The position numbers and the translations under genes are program-made. The notes under the pieces are model-generated. The model was given only the letters and a program-made list of their open reading frames with translations, ran no database searches and was not told the DNA's origin. Shown here piece by piece: positions 35,055 to 44,607 of a DNA stretch of 64,000 nucleotides; positions within the stretch are counted from its first letter, which is position 1, and every line of letters starts with the position of its first letter. The stretch is from Sphingobium wenxiniae (GTDB lineage: Bacteria; Pseudomonadota; Alphaproteobacteria; Sphingomonadales; Sphingomonadaceae), in contig NZ_VLKK01000004.1 of NCBI RefSeq assembly GCF_007830065.1, forward strand, positions 1-64,000, written 5' to 3'.

Positions 35055-36665
35055 CTACTGCCCGAACCCGGAATCGCGCGCCAGCGTCACGGCTTCGCGC
35101 GCGGCGGCGAACAATGCGCTGCCCTTCGCCTCGCACTCGCGCTGCTCATAGACAGGGTTGCTGTCGGCGACGATGCCCGCCCCGGCCTGCACATGCATCA
35201 CCCCGTCCTTGAGCACGGCGGTCCGCAGCACGATGCAGCTGTCCATATTGCCGTCCGGCGCGAAATAGCCGACGCATCCGGCATAGGCGCCGCGCGTTTC
35301 CGGCTCCAGTTCCGCGATGATCTGGCAGGCGCGGACCTTGGGCGCGCCCGAGACGGTGCCCGCCGGGAAGCCCGCGAACAGGGCGTCGAGCGCATCCTTG
35401 CCCGGCGCGATCCGGCCGACGACGTTGGACACGATGTGCATGACATGGCTGTAGAATTCGACGGTATAGCTGTCCGTCACCGCCACGCTGCCCGCCGCCG
35501 CGACCCGGCCCACATCGTTGCGGCCCAGGTCCAGCAGCATCAGATGCTCGGCTCGTTCCTTGGGATCGGCGAGCAGGCTTTCCCGATTGGCCGCATCCTC
35601 CACCGCGTTCCTGCCGCGCGGGCGCGTGCCGGCGATGGGGCGGATGGTGACTTCGCCGTCCCGCGCGCGGACCAGGATTTCCGGGCTGGACCCGATCAGC
35701 GCGAAACCGGGGAGGTCCAGATAATAGAGGAAGGGCGACGGGTTGATCCGCCGCAAGGTGCGATAGAGCGCGATGGGCGGCAAGGTGAAAGGGCTGGTGA
35801 AGCGCTGCGCCAGCACGACCTGGAAAATGTCGCCCGCGACGATATAATCCTTGGCCCGGCCCACCATTTCCGCATAGCGGCCCGGCTCCAGCACCGGCGT
35901 CAACGCCACGTCGGCGATATCGGCGGGCGCGGCCTGCCGCGGGATCGGCGCGGCGAGGCGGGCGGCCACGGCGTCGATCCGGTCCAGTGCCTCCGCAATC
36001 GCGCGGTCGGGATCGCGTCGGTCAGGAAAGCCAACCAATATGCGCCGGTCCAGTGCCTCCGCAATCGCGCGGTCGGGATCGCTCACGCTTTCCTTCCACA
36101 CCGGCGCGACCAGATAGAGCGCGTCGGCCAGCCGATCGAACACCAGCACGACGGTCGGCCGCGCGAACAGCATGTCGGGAATGGCGATGGGGTTGGGCGC
36201 GGGGCGGGGGAGCTTTTCCACCAGCCCGATCGTCTCATAGCCGAAATAGCCCACGAGGCAGGCGAGCGCGGGCGGCAGCGCCGGGTCCATCTCCGCCCGG
36301 CATTCGGCCACCAGCGCGCGCAGGGCATCAAGCGCGCCCTTTTCCTCGGCCACGAAGGCGTCGCGGTCGGTCGCCCATTGCCGGTTGATCTCGGCCCGCT
36401 GTCCCTGCGCCCGGAACACAAGGTCGGGGGCAAGGCCGATCAGGCTGTAACGCCCGCGCACCGCGCCGCCCTCCACCGATTCCAGCAGGAAATCGCCCCG
36501 GTCCGCCTCGAACAGCTTCAATGCGGCGGAAATCGGCGTGTCGGTGTCGGCGATCTGCCGCCGCCACACCAGCGCGGACCTGCCCTGCGCCAGCGCCGCG
36601 CGCGCGGCCGCTATGCCGTCCGCCGCCGCCTCCCTCCCCTGGGCCTGCCCCGCCGCCGCCGTCAT
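35055..36665 (-). CDS. trpE: Anthranilate synthase component I, with a 22-residue internal duplication
   Basis: 536 residues. The chorismate-binding half is intact: IVAGDIFQVVLAQRF, TRPRGRN, LMLLDLGRNDVGRVA and FPAGTVSGAPKVRA. It makes anthranilate from chorismate for tryptophan. Residues 195-207 (SDPDRAIAEALDR) recur at 217-229, caused by a 66-bp in-frame tandem duplication. It falls in the linker between the N-terminal domain and the catalytic core. The gene starts 1 bp after the ppiD stop. Confidence 0.94.
   Translation of the reverse strand: MTAAAGQAQGREAAADGIAAARAALAQGRSALVWRRQIADTDTPISAALKLFEADRGDFLLESVEGGAVRGRYSLIGLAPDLVFRAQGQRAEINRQWATDRDAFVAEEKGALDALRALVAECRAEMDPALPPALACLVGYFGYETIGLVEKLPRPAPNPIAIPDMLFARPTVVLVFDRLADALYLVAPVWKESVSDPDRAIAEALDRRILVGFPDRRDPDRAIAEALDRIDAVAARLAAPIPRQAAPADIADVALTPVLEPGRYAEMVGRAKDYIVAGDIFQVVLAQRFTSPFTLPPIALYRTLRRINPSPFLYYLDLPGFALIGSSPEILVRARDGEVTIRPIAGTRPRGRNAVEDAANRESLLADPKERAEHLMLLDLGRNDVGRVAAAGSVAVTDSYTVEFYSHVMHIVSNVVGRIAPGKDALDALFAGFPAGTVSGAPKVRACQIIAELEPETRGAYAGCVGYFAPDGNMDSCIVLRTAVLKDGVMHVQAGAGIVADSNPVYEQRECEAKGSALFAAAREAVTLARDSGFGQ
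35979..36082. repeat. 66-bp tandem duplication inside trpE (38-bp identical arms)
   Basis: 35979-36016 and 36045-36082 are identical over 38 bp and offset by 66 bp (22 codons), so the reading frame is kept. The inserted peptide includes RILVGFPDR between the two copies. Confidence 0.9.
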
Positions 36666-36666
36666 C

Positions 36667-38622
36667 TTACTGCGCGCCGCTGTTGGTCGCGGTCAGCGCG
36701 CGCTCGACGCCCGCCACGGCGTTGGCGTTGCGCTTGACGCCCATCCGCTTTTCGACCGCGCGCTCGAACTGCTGGCCATATTCCTCGCCGACCACGTTGC
36801 CCAACTGGTCGCGCACCTGCGCCAGCAACTGCGGCTGGTCCTTCGCGTCGCCGCTCTTGATGGCGTTGAGCTGCACGACGAAATAGCCGCGATCCTGCCC
36901 GATCGGCAGCGTCTTCACGCTGCCCTGCGCCATGGAAAAGAGGATGGCGACTTCCGCCGGGGGACGCTGTTCGCCGCGCATGATGTCGGCGCGGCGGCCG
37001 CCCAGCACCTGCGGCGGGGGCAGCTTGACGCCCGCCTGCGCGATGGCGTCGGCCAGCTTCATGCCCTTGGCGACCTTCGCCCGGATATCCTCGGCCAGCG
37101 CCTTCGCCTTCCGATTGCCCTGGTTGAGCTTATATTGCAGCGCCACCAGCGCCTTGACCTTGGCCAGCGGCGGGGGCGCGGCGGCCACGATTTCGCCCGG
37201 CGCGGCCAATGCATAGCGCTTGTCGGGCGTGATCGGCACAAGCTGCGCGTCGTCGTCGGCGCTCATGGCGAAGACGGGCGCCAGCAGCGCCTTCATGTCG
37301 GGGGTCGGCTCGTGAAGCTGGTCCTCCGCCTGCTTGCCGTCCGCCAGCAGCAGGGGCGTGGTTTCGAGCTTGAGGCCGTTGTCCTTCACCACTTCCTCGA
37401 AGGTGCCGCCATCGGCGATCTGATCCTCGATCTTGCCGGTGAAGTCGGTCAGAAGCTGCTTTTCCTTCTGCGCGCGCAGCGTCTCGACGATCTCGCCCCG
37501 CACGGTGGGAAGCGCTTTCGCGGGGATGCTCTGAACCGCCGTCACGCGCAGCAGCACCCAGCCCAGCGCCCCGCGCACAGGCCCGGCCATCTCGCCCTGC
37601 TTCGCGGCAAAGACGGCGTCCGCCACCGCCTTCGACGCCGAAGCGGTCAGCGCCTCGCGGCTCTGGTCCTTGAGCGTGGAGACGGCCAGCCCAGCCCCCT
37701 GCGCCGCGGCGGCGAGCGATTTGCCCGCCTTCACCTGATCGGCAATGGCCTTGGCCGCCGCTTCGGTCGGCAGCACAAGCTGCTCCACGCTGCGATTTTC
37801 CTTCGCGGCATAGGCGGCCTTGTTCTGGTTGTAGGCGGCGGCGATCTCCGCCTCGCTCGGTTGCGCCGCCTGCGCGAAGCGTTCCGTGTCGATCACGGCA
37901 TAACGGATGCGCCGCTGCTCGGGAATCGTGAAGCGCGCGGCGTTCGCCTTGTAGAAGGTATCGAGCTGCGCGTCGGTCGGCTCTTTCTCCTCAAGGAACG
38001 CCTGCGCCGGGATCGCCGCGACCGTGCCCTGCCGCGCCTCCAGCAGCAGCGAGGCATAGGGCAGGACCATGCTGTCGGGCAGCTTCACGCCCAGGCCCAG
38101 CGGGGCGAGCATCTGCCTTTCCAGGATTTCGCGGCTGATATCGTCGCGCAGCATCTGTTCGGTGATGCGCTGGCTGACGAGAAGCTGGCGGAACTGGTCC
38201 TGGCTGAAATTGCCCGCCGCATCCTGGAAAGCGGGGATCTGCGCGATCTGCGCGTCGACCAGCCGCTTGCTGATATGGACGCCCTGATCCTTCGCATATT
38301 CCTTGATGGTGAGCGAGGAGACGAGCTGGTCGTAAATCTGCGCCGCGCCGCCCTGCGCGAAAAAGTCGGTGATCTGCATCCCCGGATCGGACCGGCGCGC
38401 ATTTTCGAATACGCGCTGCACCCTGTCCTGCAACTCCGTCATGGTGAGTCGCGATCCGCCCGCCTTCGCGACGGTTTCGCCGTTGCCCAACATGCTGCCG
38501 GTGCCGAACTTGCCGCTGGTGACATCGCCCAGAATGAACGCGGCGGCGATCACAGCCAGGAACAGGATGGCGAAGATCGCCCCGACCTTGGAGTGAATAA
38601 GACGGCGGAAAGTCGTGAGCAT
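36667..38622 (-). CDS. ppiD: Periplasmic folding factor, PpiD/SurA-type parvulin isomerase
   Basis: 651 residues. Opens MLTTFRRLIHSKVGAIFAIL, with a single anchor helix at about 12-32. A SurA N-like helical domain follows (about 60-240) with RLTMTELQDRVQRVFE. A parvulin-type region lies near 260-380 (EIAAAYNQNKAAYAAKENRS, VLLRVTAVQ), then a second SurA-like part. PpiD is a chaperone near the Sec translocon. The true start is the ATG at 38622; the open frame upstream lacks a signal. Divergent from tpiA. Confidence 0.88.
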   Translation of the reverse strand: MLTTFRRLIHSKVGAIFAILFLAVIAAAFILGDVTSGKFGTGSMLGNGETVAKAGGSRLTMTELQDRVQRVFENARRSDPGMQITDFFAQGGAAQIYDQLVSSLTIKEYAKDQGVHISKRLVDAQIAQIPAFQDAAGNFSQDQFRQLLVSQRITEQMLRDDISREILERQMLAPLGLGVKLPDSMVLPYASLLLEARQGTVAAIPAQAFLEEKEPTDAQLDTFYKANAARFTIPEQRRIRYAVIDTERFAQAAQPSEAEIAAAYNQNKAAYAAKENRSVEQLVLPTEAAAKAIADQVKAGKSLAAAAQGAGLAVSTLKDQSREALTASASKAVADAVFAAKQGEMAGPVRGALGWVLLRVTAVQSIPAKALPTVRGEIVETLRAQKEKQLLTDFTGKIEDQIADGGTFEEVVKDNGLKLETTPLLLADGKQAEDQLHEPTPDMKALLAPVFAMSADDDAQLVPITPDKRYALAAPGEIVAAAPPPLAKVKALVALQYKLNQGNRKAKALAEDIRAKVAKGMKLADAIAQAGVKLPPPQVLGGRRADIMRGEQRPPAEVAILFSMAQGSVKTLPIGQDRGYFVVQLNAIKSGDAKDQPQLLAQVRDQLGNVVGEEYGQQFERAVEKRMGVKRNANAVAGVERALTATNSGAQ

Positions 38623-38779
38623 GAATAAAGGCTTCCGAACAGCGGCTGTGAGGCGGCCCGCTTTAAGGGCGGATCGGCGCGGCGGCAAGGTCTGGCGGGA
38701 CGGGGCGGGCTGGACAATTGCCGCCGCGCCGTCCATCGCGCACGCCACGTGCAGCAAGACATTCAAGGGGAAATGATCG

Positions 38780-39520
38780 ATGGGCAGGCGCAAGCTGGTT
38801 GTCGGCAACTGGAAGATGAACGGCCTCAAGGCGCAATTGGGCGAAGTGGAAGACATCGGCGCGCTCGCCGCGCGGCATCCCGCCGTCGAGGTGGGCCTCT
38901 GCCTTCCCGCCACGCTCATCGCCCCGGCGCAGGGCGTGAAGGGCGCGGCCTTCATCGGCGCGCAGGACTGCCATATGCACGGCAGCGGCGCGCATACCGG
39001 CTGCCTGTCCGCCGCGATGCTGGCCGAAGCGGGCGCGGGCTGGACCATCGTGGGCCATAGCGAGCGGCGGCAGGATCAGGGCGAAACCGACGCCGACGTC
39101 GCCGCCAAGGCGCTGGCCGCGAAGGCGGCGGGCCTCAAGGTGATCCTGTGCGTCGGTGAAAGCCTCGACGTGCGCGACGCGGGCCATGCGGAATCGGTCG
39201 TCTCCGCGCAGCTTCTGGCCTCCCTGCCGCAAGGCGCGGCGGCGGACTGGCTCGCCATCGCCTATGAACCGATCTGGGCCATCGGCACCGGCCGCATCCC
39301 CACCATGGAAGCGGTCGAGGCCATGCACCGCGCCCTGCGCGCCGCGCTCGCCACGAAGATCGGGGCAGAGGCGGACGGGATGCGAATCCTCTATGGCGGC
39401 TCCATGAACGGCGACAATGCGGCCGAACTGCTGGCGATTGGGGACGTCGACGGCGGCCTCGTCGGCGGCGCGAGCCTCACCGCCGCGAAATTCGCCCCCG
39501 TGATCGCGGCGGCGTGCTGA
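38780..39520 (+). CDS. tpiA: Triosephosphate isomerase
   Basis: 246 residues. VVGNWKMNGL opens it, VGHSERR carries the catalytic histidine (near 95), AYEPIWAIGTG the glutamate (near 165), and LYGGSMNGDNAAELL the phosphate loop. It interconverts dihydroxyacetone phosphate and glyceraldehyde 3-phosphate. First of the tpiA-secG-pyrG run. Confidence 0.97.
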   Translation: MGRRKLVVGNWKMNGLKAQLGEVEDIGALAARHPAVEVGLCLPATLIAPAQGVKGAAFIGAQDCHMHGSGAHTGCLSAAMLAEAGAGWTIVGHSERRQDQGETDADVAAKALAAKAAGLKVILCVGESLDVRDAGHAESVVSAQLLASLPQGAAADWLAIAYEPIWAIGTGRIPTMEAVEAMHRALRAALATKIGAEADGMRILYGGSMNGDNAAELLAIGDVDGGLVGGASLTAAKFAPVIAAAC

Positions 39521-39572
39521 ACCTTCGGGTCATGCTTGCTGAGGGGGAAGCAAAACCATAGCCTCGCGCCGG

Positions 39573-39594
39573 CCCGCTTCCCACCCATAACCGC
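39573..39594 (-). repeat. Copy 3 of the dispersed intergenic repeat
   Basis: Minus strand gcggttatgggtgggaagcg followed by gg. It sits between tpiA and secG and is closest to the apparent consensus of the four copies. Confidence 0.6.
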
Positions 39595-39705
39595 TACGCC
39601 GTAAAACCCTATAATCGCCCGGACCCAACCCTCCCGGTTGCCCCCGCGCGCTATCGTCGCTATGTGCGCGGCAACGCACCCTTCACCGGACAGAAACGCA
39701 ACCGC

Positions 39706-40086
39706 ATGTTCACCTTCCTCCTCGTCGTGCAGGCCATTGTCGCCGCCTGCCTCGTCACCGTCATCCTGATGCAGAAGTCGGAAGGCGGCGGGTTGGGCGT
39801 CGGCGGTTCTCCGGCGGGGTTCATGTCGGCGCGCGGGGCGGCGGATTTCCTCACCCGCTCGACCACCGTCCTCGCGACGATCTTCGTCGCGCTGTCGATC
39901 ACGCTGGCGGTCATCGCGTCGGTCCGCCATGCGCCCAGCAGCATCGATACCTCGCTGGTGAAGCAGGCCCCCGCCACGCCGCAGCAGGCTCCGGCGACCG
40001 GCGGCAACGCCGATCCGCTGGCGGGCGCGGCCGGTGCGGTCGGCAACGGCAGCGCCTCCAACGGCGCGGTTCCGCTCGCCAACTGA
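39706..40086 (+). CDS. secG: Preprotein translocase subunit SecG
   Basis: 126 residues. Helix 1 at about 1-21 (MFTFLLVVQAIVAACLVTV), then LMQKSEGGGLGVGGS and MSARGAADFLTRSTTVLAT, the SecG signature, and helix 2. A Pro/Ala/Gly-rich tail of about 45 residues is typical in alphaproteobacteria. Auxiliary subunit of SecYEG. An in-frame upstream ATG would add a basic extension with no support. Confidence 0.94.
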   Translation: MFTFLLVVQAIVAACLVTVILMQKSEGGGLGVGGSPAGFMSARGAADFLTRSTTVLATIFVALSITLAVIASVRHAPSSIDTSLVKQAPATPQQAPATGGNADPLAGAAGAVGNGSASNGAVPLAN

Positions 40087-40175
40087 CCTTTTCGTCGATC
40101 GATTGATCTTTTTTGCGTGCGTGGGGATTCCCGCGCTTGCCCAACTCGCTTGTAAAAGGCTAAGCCTCCTCTCCC

Positions 40176-41810
40176 ATGGCGCGGTATATTTTCATCACCG
40201 GCGGCGTGGTCTCCTCGCTTGGCAAGGGCCTGATGGCCGCTTCGCTTGCAGCCCTGTTGCAGGCGCGAGGTTTCCGTGTGCGTATCCGGAAGTTCGATCC
40301 CTATCTCAACGTCGATCCGGGCACGATGAGCCCGTATCAGCATGGCGAGGTCTATGTGACCGACGACGGGGCGGAAACCGACCTCGACCTCGGCCATTAT
40401 GAGCGGTTCACGGGCGTTTCGGCGCGCCAGTCCGACAATGTGACGCAGGGCCGCGTCTATCAGACGATCATCGCGCGGGAGCGGCGCGGCGACTATCTGG
40501 GCGCGACGGTGCAGGTGATTCCCCACGTCACCGACGAGATCAAGGCGTTCGCCATCGCCGACACCGAAGACCTCGACTTCGTGCTGTGCGAGATCGGCGG
40601 CACGGTGGGCGACATCGAATCGCTGCCCTTCATGGAAGCGATTCGCCAGCTTCACAACGATCTGGGCCGCGGCCAGTCGATCTTCGTCCATGTGACGCTG
40701 GTCCCCTATATCGCGGCGGCGGGCGAGCTGAAGACCAAGCCGACGCAGCACAGCGTCCGCGAACTCACCTCGCTCGGCATCCAGCCCGACATTCTCCTGT
40801 GCCGCTGCGAACAGCCGCTGCCCGACAGCGAGCGGCGCAAGATCGCGCTTTTCTGCAACGTGCGTCCCGAAGCGGTCATCCCCGCGCTCGACGCCAGCAG
40901 CATCTATGCGGTCCCGACCCAATATCATGCCGAAGGGCTGGACGACGAAGTGCTCCGCGCCTTCGGGATGGAAGGCGCGCCGCAGCCCTCGCTCGACCGC
41001 TGGCACGACATCATGGACCGTCAGCAGAACCCCGAAGGCGAAGTCACCATCGGCGTGGTCGGCAAATATGTGGGCCTCCCCGACGCCTATAAATCGCTGC
41101 ATGAAGCGCTCCATCATGGCGGTTTCGCCAACCGGGTGAAGGTCAACATCCGCTGGATCGACGCCGAACTGTTCGAGGAAGAGGGCGCGGACATCGCCGC
41201 CCGGCTCGAACCCATGCACGGCATCCTCGTCCCCGGCGGCTTCGGCGTGCGCGGCAGCGAGGGCAAGATCGCCAGCGTCAAATTCGCCCGCGAACGCGGC
41301 GTGCCCTTCTTCGGCATCTGCCTCGGCATGCAGATGGCCTGCATCGAAGGGGCGCGGAACACGGCGGGGATCGCCAACGCCTCCACCACCGAATTTGGCG
41401 AAACCAGCGAGCCGGTCGTCGGCCTCATCACAGAATGGATGAGCAAGGAGGGCCTTCAGCAGCGCACCGCCGACACCGATCTGGGCGGCACCATGCGTCT
41501 GGGCGCCTATCCCGCCAAGCTCACCGGCAACAGCGTCGTCGCGGGCATCTATGGCGCGACCGAGATCAGCGAGCGCCACCGCCACCGCTATGAAGTCAAT
41601 GCAGGCTATCGCGAGCCGCTGGAGAAGGGCGGCCTCATCTTCTCCGGCATGTCGCCGGACGGCACGCTGCCCGAAATCGTCGAGCGGCCCGATCACCCCT
41701 GGTTCGTCGGCGTGCAGTTCCACCCGGAACTCAAGTCCAAACCCTTCGACCCGCACCCCCTCTTCGCGGGCTTCATCGAAGCGGCGCTCAAGCAGAGCCG
41801 GCTGGTGTAA
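40176..41810 (+). CDS. pyrG: CTP synthase
   Basis: 544 residues. The synthase domain opens [18 protein letters not shown]. The glutaminase domain carries the nucleophile Cys382 in [18 protein letters not shown] and [12 protein letters not shown] near the end. It turns UTP into CTP with glutamine nitrogen. Downstream is a strong hairpin (41842-41872). Confidence 0.97.
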   Translation: MARYIFITGGVVSSLGKGLMAASLAALLQARGFRVRIRKFDPYLNVDPGTMSPYQHGEVYVTDDGAETDLDLGHYERFTGVSARQSDNVTQGRVYQTIIARERRGDYLGATVQVIPHVTDEIKAFAIADTEDLDFVLCEIGGTVGDIESLPFMEAIRQLHNDLGRGQSIFVHVTLVPYIAAAGELKTKPTQHSVRELTSLGIQPDILLCRCEQPLPDSERRKIALFCNVRPEAVIPALDASSIYAVPTQYHAEGLDDEVLRAFGMEGAPQPSLDRWHDIMDRQQNPEGEVTIGVVGKYVGLPDAYKSLHEALHHGGFANRVKVNIRWIDAELFEEEGADIAARLEPMHGILVPGGFGVRGSEGKIASVKFARERGVPFFGICLGMQMACIEGARNTAGIANASTTEFGETSEPVVGLITEWMSKEGLQQRTADTDLGGTMRLGAYPAKLTGNSVVAGIYGATEISERHRHRYEVNAGYREPLEKGGLIFSGMSPDGTLPEIVERPDHPWFVGVQFHPELKSKPFDPHPLFAGFIEAALKQSRLV

Positions 41811-41841
41811 CGACCTCCGTTCGGACGGACTCATAATCCAA

Positions 41842-41872
41842 TATCTCCGTTCGCTTGAAGCGAACGGAGATA
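41842..41872. terminator. Hairpin between convergent pyrG and the sugar dehydrogenase gene
   Basis: tatctccgttcgc (41842-41854) and gcgaacggagata (41860-41872) form a perfect 13-bp stem around ttgaa. U runs are poor, so it may act as a terminator or be a mobile short repeat. It ends 2 bp from the stop of the neighbouring gene. Confidence 0.6.
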
Positions 41873-41874
41873 AG

Positions 41875-43059
41875 CTATTTCGCAGGCGTCAGCTTGAGCA
41901 GCCGCCCCTGCGATCCCTGCCCGCCATCCTCCAGCAGCCACAGCGCGCCTTCCGGCCCTTGCTCCACTTCGCGGATGCGCGCGCCCATGTCCCACTGGTC
42001 GGCCTTGGCGGCGTTCTCGCCGTCCAGCTTCACCCGGACCAGCGCCTGCCCCGACAGCGCGCCCAGGAACAGCGACCCCTTCCACTGCGGAAACAGGTCG
42101 CCCGAATAATAGACCAGCCCCGCGGGCGAAATGGAGGGATTCCACCAGACCTTGGGCGCCTCGAACCCATCATGCGGCTGGTGATCGGGAATGTCGCGCC
42201 CATCATAATGGCTGCCGTTCGACGCCTTGGGATAGCCATAATTCGCTCCCGGCTTGATGAGGTTCACCTCGTCGCCGCCCTGCGGTCCCATTTCCTGCTC
42301 CCACAATCGCCCGTCCTTGTCGAAGGCCAGCCCCAGCAGGTTGCGGTGCCCGTATGACCAGACCGCCGGATGGAATCCCTTGCCGGCCAGCGGATTGCCC
42401 GCCGCCGCCGTGCCGTCGGGATTGAGCCGCAACACCTTGCCCAAGGTCGCCTTCGGGTCCTGCGCCGGATCGAATTTCTGCCGCTCGCCATTGGTGAAGA
42501 ACAGATATTTCCCGTCCGGCGAAAAGGCGATGCGCCCGGAATAATGGCCGTTCCCGTCCACATAGGGGGCGGCGCGGAAGATCGTCTTGAACCCGTTCAG
42601 CATCGCTTGCGGAGGGCAGGGCGCGCGGACGCATTGCACCTGCCGCTCGACAATCTGGCCCATGCCCAGCGCCACGCCCTTGCCGCCCGCGCCCTGTTCC
42701 GACCAGCTCAGATAGACGATGCCATTGTCCTTGAACTGCGGATGCAGCACCACGTCCATCAGCGCGCCTTGCCCTGCGCTGTCCACGCGCGGCCCGCCGT
42801 CGATGCCCACCTGGACCTTGCCGTCCCAGCTCTTATCCTTGTTGCGCGGATCGAACAGCACCAGTTCGCCCGCCTTCTCCGTCACCAGCAGGCGGCCATC
42901 GGGCAGGAAAGTCATCGCCCAGGGTGCATCGAAATCGGCGATCACCTCGGTCTTGAAGGGCTTGCCCGCCGTCTCGGCGCGGTTCTGCCCCGTCGCATTG
43001 TCGGCCGAGCAGGCCAGCAGGACGAGCGGCAGCGCGGCGAAAGAAAAATGGCGTATCAT
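41875..43059 (-). CDS. PQQ-dependent aldose sugar dehydrogenase-like lipoprotein
   Basis: 394 residues. The lipoprotein signal ends LLACSAD (Cys near 17). The beta-propeller has FDAPWAMTFLPDGRLLVTEK near 44, GALMDVVLHPQFKDNG near 98, YGHRNLLGLAFDKDGRLWE near 245, and GPQGGDEVNLIKPGANYGYP near 267. These match soluble glucose/aldose dehydrogenases of the YliI group. Needs PQQ; no PQQ synthesis genes are in the window. Divergent from the thiolase gene. Confidence 0.88.
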   Translation of the reverse strand: MIRHFSFAALPLVLLACSADNATGQNRAETAGKPFKTEVIADFDAPWAMTFLPDGRLLVTEKAGELVLFDPRNKDKSWDGKVQVGIDGGPRVDSAGQGALMDVVLHPQFKDNGIVYLSWSEQGAGGKGVALGMGQIVERQVQCVRAPCPPQAMLNGFKTIFRAAPYVDGNGHYSGRIAFSPDGKYLFFTNGERQKFDPAQDPKATLGKVLRLNPDGTAAAGNPLAGKGFHPAVWSYGHRNLLGLAFDKDGRLWEQEMGPQGGDEVNLIKPGANYGYPKASNGSHYDGRDIPDHQPHDGFEAPKVWWNPSISPAGLVYYSGDLFPQWKGSLFLGALSGQALVRVKLDGENAAKADQWDMGARIREVEQGPEGALWLLEDGGQGSQGRLLKLTPAK

Positions 43060-43172
43060 ATGTTTCTCCCTTGCGCTTCCAACCCACGGGCGGGCGGCGC
43101 GTTCCGCATTGCAATCGGCGGCTCTGGACCTAGATAGACGATGTAATATTATTGCACGGAAAGGAAATGGCC

Positions 43173-44357
43173 ATGAGCAGCGATCCGGTCGTCATCGCGG
43201 GCTATGCGCGCACGCCGATGGGCGGATTCCAGGGCGCGCTGTCGCCGCTCAAGGCCACGGAACTGGGCGCGGCGGCGGTGAAGGCGGCGGTCGAGCGCGC
43301 GGGCGTCCCCGCCGATGCCATCGACCGCATCTATATGGGCTGCGTTCTCCCCGCCGGCCTGGGGCAAGCCCCCGCGCGCCAGGCGGCGCTGGGCGCGGGC
43401 CTGCCGCAATCGGTCGAGGCCACCACCGTCAACAAGATGTGCGGATCGGGGATGCAGGCCGCGATCATGGCGCAGGAGGCGCTTCTTGCCGGGACCGCCG
43501 ATATCGTCATCGCGGGCGGCATGGAAAGCATGACCAACGCCCCCTATGCGCTGCCCAAGCACCGCTCCGGCGCGCGCATCGGCCATGACCGCATCATCGA
43601 CACGATGATGATGGACGGGCTGGAGGACGCCTATGAACCCGGCAAGGCGATGGGCGTCTTCGCCGAGGAAGCCGTGCGCGACTATCAGTTCACGCGGCAG
43701 GATCAGGACGCCTACGCCATCCGCTCGCTCGAACGCGCCAACGCGGCCATAGCGAGCGGCGCCTTTGCAGGGGAAATCACGCCGGTCACGGTCAAGGGCC
43801 GGGGCGGCGACACCGTCATCGACACCGACGAACAGCCCGGCAAGGCTAAGCCCGACAAGATTCCGTCGCTCAAACCCGCCTTCGTCAAGGATGGCACGAT
43901 CACCGCCGCCAACGCCTCCTCCATCTCGGACGGCGCGGCGGCGCTGGTGATGACGCGCCGAAGCGTCGCGGAAAAGCTGGGCCTGCCCATCGTCGCGAAG
44001 GTCGTCGCCACCGCCGCCCACGCCCATGAGCCGTCGAAATTCACCACCGCGCCGGTCCCTGCCATGCGCAAGGTGCTGGAGAAAGCAGGCTGGTCGGTCG
44101 AGGATGTCGACCTGTTCGAAGTCAACGAAGCCTTCGCCGTGGTCGCCATGATCGCCGCGAAGGAACTCGCCATTCCCGCCGAAAAGCTCAACGTCAACGG
44201 CGGCGCGACGGCGCTCGGCCATCCCATCGGCGCGAGCGGCGCGCGCATCCTCGCCACCCTGATCGCCGCGCTTCAAAGCCGTGGCGGCAAGCGCGGCGTC
44301 GCCTCCCTCTGTATCGGCGGCGGCGAAGCGACCGCGATGGCGATCGAACTGGCGTAA
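43173..44357 (+). CDS. Acetyl-CoA acetyltransferase (thiolase)
   Basis: 394 residues from MSSDPVVIAGYARTPMGGFQG. Nucleophile cysteine in NKMCGSGMQAA near 90, FEVNEAFAVV near 315, NGGATALGHPIGASGAR near 345 and the second cysteine in CIGGGEATAM near 378. It condenses or splits acetoacetyl-CoA. aagga lies 7 bp before this ATG; the ATG 6 bp earlier is too close to it. No phb genes adjoin. Confidence 0.92.
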   Translation: MSSDPVVIAGYARTPMGGFQGALSPLKATELGAAAVKAAVERAGVPADAIDRIYMGCVLPAGLGQAPARQAALGAGLPQSVEATTVNKMCGSGMQAAIMAQEALLAGTADIVIAGGMESMTNAPYALPKHRSGARIGHDRIIDTMMMDGLEDAYEPGKAMGVFAEEAVRDYQFTRQDQDAYAIRSLERANAAIASGAFAGEITPVTVKGRGGDTVIDTDEQPGKAKPDKIPSLKPAFVKDGTITAANASSISDGAAALVMTRRSVAEKLGLPIVAKVVATAAHAHEPSKFTTAPVPAMRKVLEKAGWSVEDVDLFEVNEAFAVVAMIAAKELAIPAEKLNVNGGATALGHPIGASGARILATLIAALQSRGGKRGVASLCIGGGEATAMAIELA

Positions 44358-44436
44358 AAGCAGGAGGATTGCGTAGGCAGGCGCGCGCGATAGTTGCGTG
44401 GGGCCAGAGGCGGACGGAAGAGGGGACGCTGCAACG

Positions 44437-44460
44437 TCCGCAAACCACCCATAACCGCCA
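44437..44460 (-). repeat. Copy 4 of the dispersed intergenic repeat
   Basis: Minus strand tggcggttatgggtggtttg followed by cgga. It sits beside an inverted pair gcggacg / cgtccgc (44410-44416 and 44435-44441) in the 250-bp thiolase-ctaA gap, which holds no gene I can support. Confidence 0.6.
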
Positions 44461-44607
44461 TTCCGCTCCCCTTCCGCAAATTCATACATCCCAAAAGGCA
44501 AAACCCGCTCCGCTTCCGCAGAAGCGCGGCACCACGCCCCGATAGGGCATTTTGTCCCCGGCGCTCCCCCTTGAATCCCGCGAGGCTTGGGCGCATGAAC
44601 CCGGCCC

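Noticed and set aside
34698..36737. 679-residue plus-strand frame over trpE
   Set aside because: Antisense of trpE, low-complexity; the internal repeat is explained by the trpE duplication.
39660..41834. 724-residue minus-strand frame over secG and pyrG
   Set aside because: Shadow of two firmly identified genes.
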